64,000 nucleotides of DNA, from contig NC_074726.1 in assembly GCF_947242115.1 (NCBI RefSeq), positions 842,001-906,000 on the forward strand, given 5' to 3'. Made by a program: the position numbers and the translations under genes. This DNA is from Biomphalaria glabrata. Its lineage: Eukaryota > Mollusca > Gastropoda > Planorbidae. Positions 58,601 to 64,000 of this stretch are shown in pieces. Numbering within the stretch: position 1 is the first letter of the stretch; each line of letters starts with the position of its first letter. The notes beneath the pieces are model-generated. The model did no database searches. It was not told where the DNA came from and saw only the letters and a program-made list of their open reading frames with translations.

Positions 58601-60215
58601 TGTGTCGGCCCCCTATCCTATTGACCAGTGTTTCTCAAACTTCGACTTGTGTCGGCCCCTTATCCTATTGACCAGTGTTTCTCAAACTTCGACTTGTGTT
58701 GGCCCCCTATCCTATTGACCAGTGTTTCTCAAACTTCGACTTGTGTTGGCCCCCTATCCTATTGACCAGTGTTTCTCAAACTTCGACTTGTGTCGGCCCC
58801 TTATCCTATTGACCAGTGTTTCTCAAACTTCGACTTGTGTTGGCCCCCTATCCTATTGACCAGTGTTTCTCAAACTTCGACTTGTGTCGGCCCCTTATCC
58901 TATTGACCAGTGTTTCTCAAACTTCGACTTGTGTTGGCCCCCTATCCTATTGACCAGTGTTTCTCAAACTTCGACTTGTGTTGGCCCCCTATCCTATTGA
59001 CCAGTGTTTCTCAAACTTCGACTTGTGTCGGCCCCTTATCCTATTGACCAGTGTTTCTCAAACTTCGACTTGTGTTGGCCCCCTATCCTATTGACCAGTG
59101 TTTCTCAAACTTCGACTTGTGTCGGCCCCTTATCCTATTGACCAGTGTTTCTCAAACTTCGACTTGTGTTGGCCCCCTATCCTATTGACCAGTGTTTCTC
59201 AAACTTCGACTTGTGTCGGCCCCCTATCCTATTGACCAGTGTTTCTCAAACTTCGACTTGTGTCGGCCCCTTATCCTATTGACCAGTGTTTCTCAAACTT
59301 CGACTTGTGTCGGCCCCCTATCCTATTGACCAGTGTTTCTCAAACTTCGACTTGTGTCGGCCCCCTATCCTATTGACCAGTGTTTCTCAAACTTCGACTT
59401 GTGTCGGCCCCCTATCCTATTGACCAGTGTTTCTCAAACTTCGACTTGTGTCGGCCCCCTATCCTATTGACCAGTGTTTCTCAAACTTCGACTTGTGTCG
59501 GCCCCCTATCCTATTGACCAGTGTTTCTCAAACTTCGACTTGTGTCGGCCCCTTATCCTATTGACCAGTGTTTCTCAAACTTCGACTTGTGTCGGCCCCC
59601 TATCCTATTGACCAGTGTTTCTCAAACTTCGACTTGTGTCGGCCCCCTATCCTATTGACCAGTGTTTCTCAAACTTCGACTTGTGTCGGCCCCTTATCCT
59701 ATTGACCAGTGTTTCTCAAACTTCGACTTGTGTCGGACCCCTATCCTATTGACCAGTGTTTCTCAAACTTCGACTTGTGTCGGCCCCCTATCCTATTGAC
59801 CAGTGTTTCTCAAACATCGACTTGTGTCGGCCCCCTATCCTATTGACCAGTGTTTCTCAAACTTCGACTTGTGTCGGCCCCCTATCCTATTGACCAGTGT
59901 TTCTCAAACATCGACTTGTGTCGGCCCCCTATCCTATTGACCAGTGTTTCTCAAACAACGACTTGTGTCGGCCTCCTATCCAATTGACCAGTGTTTCTCA
60001 AACATCGACTTGTGTCGGCCCCCTATCCTATTGACCAGTGTTTCTCAAACTTCAACTTGTGTCGGCCCCCTATCCTATTGACCAGTGTTTCTCAAACTTC
60101 GACTTGTGTCGGCCCCCTATCATATTGACCAGTGTTTCTCAAACTTCAACTTGTGTCGGCCCCTTATCCTATTGACCAGTGTTTCTCAAACTTCCATTTG
60201 TGTTCCCCCACACCT
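55665..60215. repeat. 47-bp minisatellite, about 97 copies
   Basis: Unit of 47 bp starting gaccagtgtttctcaaactt and containing cgacttgtgtcggcccccta. It fills 4.55 kb between the two divergent gene starts. Common variants: CTTC/CATC after tcaaa, gtCGG/gtTGG, and CCCCCTA/CCCCTTA. In parts (about 57060-57340 and 58200-59180) two variants alternate, giving a 94-bp dimer. The rare variant gttcctcaaac occurs at 57361 and 58489, 1128 bp apart (24 units). Both ends of the array degrade. Confidence 0.97.
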
Positions 60216-60594
60216 TAACCTATTAACAAAAAAAAAAATAATACGTTATCGCTCCCTCCTCTTAGTGACCTGTGGTATCGGGGGAAGGGGCACTGGTAGA
60301 TACTGAAATGTGACCAAGGAACGTATAGTTAGATAAGCTTCGTCCTAAGCAAGAGCCAGAGTTTAAGACGTCTTCTAGTGGGTCTGTTTCTGTTATGCAA
60401 AAAAAATAGTAGTGTATGAAGTCGGTAGAAACTCGACCGCTTTGACTCAAGAGTTGAAAAGAATCGCGTTAGCGAAGACGTTTTGAAATGTTTTCTACAA
60501 AGACTATCTTAATTATTATTTTTTTTTGATATTTTCGTACGAATAAATAGCTATTCAAATAAGGATTTATAACTACAATCAAGTAAATAGACAA

Positions 60595-60640
60595 GGACGA
60601 CAATGTCTATCTTATCTTATATAATACGTCCTTGAAACAT
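60595..60640 (-). mobile_element. CR1-type LINE tail scrap (minus)
   Basis: Only tctatcttatcttatataat then acgtcc, the last 30 bp of the family. Confidence 0.5.
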
Positions 60641-60654
60641 ACATTGAACGATAG

Positions 60655-60897
60655 CAAAGTTCCCCTTTCAGACCTTGTGGTCTATAGGGCAGATGATGGA
60701 AAGGTCATCTGTTTCTGTGGCCTACGGTTAACAAGGGTGTCATGTGGCCAGCACAACGACCAACCGTCTTTACATTAGAGCTGGGTGGACAGAGGCGCCC
60801 GAAGATCCCAAAATTAAAAATCCCAGTCTTTACCAGGATTCGAACCCCGGTCCCCGGTTCGGAAGCCAAGCGCTTTACCGCTCAGTCACCGCGCCTC
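60655..60897 (-). mobile_element. tRNA-derived SINE, family 1 (minus, full length)
   Basis: Inverted copy with all parts: 3' block accttgtggtctatagggca, the ggtgtcatgtggccagcaca block, B box ggattcgaaccccggtcccc, anticodon region ggttcggaagccaa and A box ccgctcagtcaccgcgcc. The word aacgata flanks both sides, near 60647 and 60902. Confidence 0.88.
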
Positions 60898-61192
60898 GTT
60901 AAACGATAATTTAGTGAATTGTGTATATCTAAGTGACCTTGACTTTTGAGAGAACAAATAAACGAATTTCTGTTTGCGAATAGAAAGTAGATGAAAGCAT
61001 TTGTGTTGTTGCTAAACGATCAGCTAAAAATAAGTTTAAATATTTTAAATTAAATAATATTTGAAAAATAAATATTTGATTAAAATTTAACCAGATAGCC
61101 TAATATCAAGATCTTCACGTGTCAGAAAATAATCCTACGTCATGTGTGTTATGTGATTTATTGTTTATGTTAGATGTTTTGTAAACATTTCT

Positions 61193-61325
61193 ACAGTGGC
61201 TGAGTGGCAAAGCGCCTGGCTTCTGAACCGGAGTGTCCTGGGTTCGAATCTTTGTGAAGACTAAAACAGATGACTTTTGCGTCATTAGATCACATGGTCT
61301 GAAAGTGAACTTTACTTTTTACTTG
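61193..61325 (+). mobile_element. tRNA-derived SINE, family 1 (plus, internal deletion)
   Basis: Head cagtggctgagtggcaaagc, ttggcttctgaacc-like loop, B box ctgggttcgaatctttgtga, then direct passage to the 3' block ttagatcacatggtctgaaa; the middle of the body is missing. Confidence 0.82.
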
Positions 61326-61399
61326 AAAGGATGTGACGCAATAAAATTAGAGCATGAATGTCTACTCTTAATAAAGATGACGTTTCTGTTATTTTATTC

Positions 61400-61584
61400 T
61401 TGTGTTTATCTTGCAAATTACAGACGTTACTGCAAAAAAGAAGATAATTAAGTCTAAAGCATATCTATGTGTTCACCTAGTCCTTTATTTTAATTAGAGA
61501 CTTAAACTCTAAGTCGTTGGTTTTCCTGGCTGATTCAGGCAACCCATTCCATGCTAGGTGCTAGGGAAGAAGGAGCACTAGCAA
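61400..61584 (-). mobile_element. CR1-type LINE fragment (minus), ended by a MITE insert
   Basis: Tail (cagacgttactgcaaaaaag) and the block ggttttcctggctgattcag, then aacccattccatgct and gggaagaaggagc. The copy runs into the hAT-like MITE at 61585. Confidence 0.8.
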
Positions 61585-61774
61585 CAGGGGCGTAGCTAGG
61601 AATTTTCCATCGTCTGGGGGCCCGGGGGGCTTGACCTCTTTGGGGCCCCTGCATTTTACGTAACATTTAATTTTTAATGTAAAAAAAACACTTATTTTGG
61701 GGCCCCTCTCAAGTGGGGGCCCGGGGGGATTTTCAAATTCTCCCCCTCCTCCCCCCCCCCTAGCTACGCCACTG
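61585..61774. mobile_element. hAT-like MITE, 190 bp, perfect 8-bp target-site duplication
   Basis: Ends caggggcgtagctagg and cctagctacgccactg are inverted repeats; the 8-bp repeat actagcaa lies at 61577-61584 and 61775-61782. The inside is a second inverted-repeat pair with ggggcccc and gggggcccgggggg words. No coding capacity. It landed in or beside a CR1-type LINE fragment. Confidence 0.93.
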
Positions 61775-61782
61775 ACTAGCAA

Positions 61783-62249
61783 GAATTAGTCTTATCTTAT
61801 AAATTAAGAGGTTATTTCAAAGGAGAAAATATTCACGTTTATTGGTCTACATTAATTCATTTCTCTGTAGTAGGTAACAGAATATATGCAGTATTTCTTA
61901 TCAAATTAAAAATAATATTCCAAACTTAAAATCGATTTTGTATTAGCTATCCTAATGCTTTAAATAACTTTGTCGGTAATCGAATATATCTGTATCTGAT
62001 CTACGAAGCGATAAGACCGTTATCAACTCAAAGACGTGAACCGTCAAACGTGGCATGTCAAATATAAGAAACAGATCTTTATTACATGACCTTTGAATAC
62101 AGTTTTAGCCTCAACCTGTTGTTAGCAGTTATAACCCTTATTTACCAAAAATAAAATCTTAGCTAGAGCTAGTTCTATACTATAACTTAAAGGGTTGATG
62201 TGTCAAGTTTGTTCTATTGGCTACTTCTCTTGAGTCTAGTAGATCTAGT
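61783..62249. other. Intergenic, nothing recognised
   Basis: AT-rich sequence between two LINE-related copies. No gene supported. Confidence 0.45.
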
Positions 62250-62992
62250 TATCTTGTCTTATCTTATATAATACAGACGTTACTTCAAAATAGAAGATGA
62301 TTACGTCCTACGCGTCATGCATTTAGTCATGCATATTAACCAATGACTTTAATTCTGCCAAGTCACTGGTTTTCCTGGCTAGCTCAGGCAACCCATTCCA
62401 TGCTCTAATAGCACTAGGGAAGAAGGAGTATTTGTACAAATTTGTCCTAGCATATGGGACGAGGAATGTGCCTTTATCTTTGTGTCTTTCAGAGTATTTT
62501 ATTAAATTTTGTTTTTGTATTTGAAGATTATGTTTCAGTGTTTTGTGTATAGTTGCTACTTTACTTTCGAGTCTTCTGTCCTGAAGGCTTTCTAAATTTA
62601 GTGATTTTGCTAAAGGTGTTACTCTGGTTAAGTGTGAATATTCGTTTGTTATGAATCTCACTGCTCTATTTTGTGTCTGTTCCAGTTTCTTAATGTTATC
62701 TTGAGTTGAGGGGTCCCAAACGGAGGATGCATATTCTATTATTGACCTAACCAAGGTTAAATAACATTTTAGTTTTATGTTCTTATTTGATTTATAGAAA
62801 TTTCTTTTAATAAACCCTAATGCTTTGTTTGATTTTTTTTTTAGTTTCATCAATATGTGGATTCCATGACAGTTTTTCATTTATTATAAAACCTAGGTAT
62901 TTTGCGTTTTTAGTCTGTGTTACTGGTTTACCATGAATAAAATAAGTGGAATTAATTTGTTTAGTTTTTTTGTTACTCTTAACAACCGACAA
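62250..62992 (-). mobile_element. CR1/jockey-type LINE, 5'-truncated, best copy in the window
   Basis: The end of the reverse transcriptase ORF: 62807-62992 reads YFIHGKPVTQTKNAKYLGFI and NEKLSWNPHIDETKKK; after one frame change 62323-62880 continues NKALGFIKRNFYKSNKN, LTLVRSIIEYASSVWDPSTQ, KKLEQTQNRAVRFITNEYSH and ends RAWNGLPELARKTSDLAELK with a stop at 62323-62325. The 3' UTR is about 70 bp, with a CTTC/GAAG hairpin word and a (TAAGA)-type tail near 62252. At least nine related pieces lie in the window. Confidence 0.92.
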
Positions 62993-63493
62993 CTTAACTG
63001 TTATGAGACATTCGTTTACACCATGGCAAATTTTATTGAAACCTTAATTTAAGAAAATAAAATAAACTCGCTTCTCCAAATCCCATCCACAGGGTCTTTA
63101 TCTAGCTATCATTCCCATCAAGTTCTACCAAGTTCTAAGTTTTCCCTGATCCAAGATCATATCGCGGTGTAATCATGAGATTTTCTTCATGTTTGAGACC
63201 TGTCTTATCGCTGACTGAATAGCACTCAAAGAGTTCTAAATAATCTAAGTAGAATAACTTGTAAGATTATTGTATAGCTTTCAGGGAACCAAGTTGCGAC
63301 ATGTAAAAGGCAAGTCAAATACAACGAATAGACAAAGGTCACGTGACATTGCTAACTGCTAACATTTTTAACTGATCAGAAACCAAATCTTAGCCAGATC
63401 GACTACTAAAATTTTCGATTGATCTTTTGGTTAATTCCTGCTTGTTATTTTATATTCTAATTCAATCTCCGCGCTAATACTGGTTTTGTAAAG

Positions 63494-63554
63494 ATGTGCA
63501 GACTTGTGACGTTGTCTCTGTGCTGTTTGCTTGTAAACAGCTACTTTTGCAGTG
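63494..63554 (+). CDS. Probable signal-peptide first exon of a secreted protein (partial gene)
   Basis: ATG at 63494 opens a 20-codon reading frame with a hydrophobic core (LVTLSLCCLLV) ending in small residues, then G before the donor GTGAGT at 63555. The phase-1 donor right after a signal peptide is the same layout as exon 1 of the Ig/H-lectin gene. No second exon was found before 64000, so the product is unknown. It could be another Ig/lectin gene, but this is a guess from layout only. Confidence 0.5.
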
Positions 63555-63729
63555 GTGAGTAGACAGCAGTATTAAATAACAGTAAATAACCTGGAAAGGT
63601 CTAGAAACTCTAGCTACATAAAAGGGGCTACAGTGTACCCACAGAGGACCAAAAGTAAATCCATAACGAGGCTATTGTGTATTCTTATGAACTCAATGTT
63701 TTATAGTGGACCTCTAGTCTGACTATTTC

Positions 63730-63830
63730 CTGGCTGGCCTAGAGGAGGATGTGTATCCACAGAAGAATTAGTCTTAGATTTTCTCGCGCTGTTCGGCGCA
63801 ATGGGCGGCAAGCTGTCTCCATAGAAACTG
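63730..63830 (-). mobile_element. RTE-like LINE 3' fragment (minus)
   Basis: Inverted match to 18740-18800: ctcgcgctgttcggcgcaat then gggcggcaagctgtctccat. Short remnant. Confidence 0.65.
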
Positions 63831-64000
63831 TCGTGCGCATCTAGAGTTGCTTCTTGCTTGATGTTTTATTTTATGCAACATAATGGTTTGTGCGATAGTT
63901 CCTAAGAACGCACTATGTTGAAGTCATTGCTCTGTTTGTTTTTGCTGATTAGCAGTCTCTCTGTTGTTGTTAGTTTATTGTGCTTTACTAGATATATATG

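Overview
The window is animal nuclear DNA: AT-rich, with small exons, GT-AG introns and many LINE, SINE and DNA-transposon remnants. It fits a gastropod mollusc, probably a freshwater pulmonate close to Biomphalaria or Bulinus. The reasons are the style of the retroelements, the dispersed TCTAGATCTAGA-type motif, and a secreted protein that joins a FREP-style immunoglobulin region to a snail-type H-lectin domain. The species is inferred, not proven.

Four genes can be rebuilt exon by exon, and the start of a fifth is visible. (1) 2831-15133, plus: the 3' end of a spectraplakin (MACF1/dystonin/Shot), 13 exons and 794 residues, with spectrin repeats, two EF-hands, a GAS2 microtubule-binding domain and a Ser/Thr/Pro/Arg tail. 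(2) 22191-23596, minus: dUTPase, two exons, all five family motifs. (3) 29327-42945, minus: TPGS1, a subunit of the tubulin polyglutamylase complex, nine coding exons and 259 residues. (4) 48012-52732, minus: a secreted Ig + coiled-coil + H-type lectin protein of 342 residues in two exons, whose single intron holds a 2.66-kb minisatellite. (5) 63494-63554, plus: a probable signal-peptide exon of a gene that runs off the right edge.

Layout: 1-2830 is spectraplakin intron filled with repeats. 15134-22190 is the spectraplakin 3' end followed by repeat-rich DNA up to the convergent dUTPase gene. 23600-29300 and 42950-47900 are repeat-rich intergenic DNA. 52805-63490 separates the divergent starts of genes 4 and 5 and holds a 4.5-kb minisatellite plus several DNA transposons.

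Spectraplakin and TPGS1 both act on microtubules and dUTPase acts in nucleotide metabolism; nothing suggests that these neighbours work as a unit. The most unusual content is the Ig/H-lectin gene with its Tyr-rich insertion in the Ig region, the two large minisatellites around it, and several DNA transposons whose target-site duplications can be read directly. No virus-derived or LTR element was recognised.
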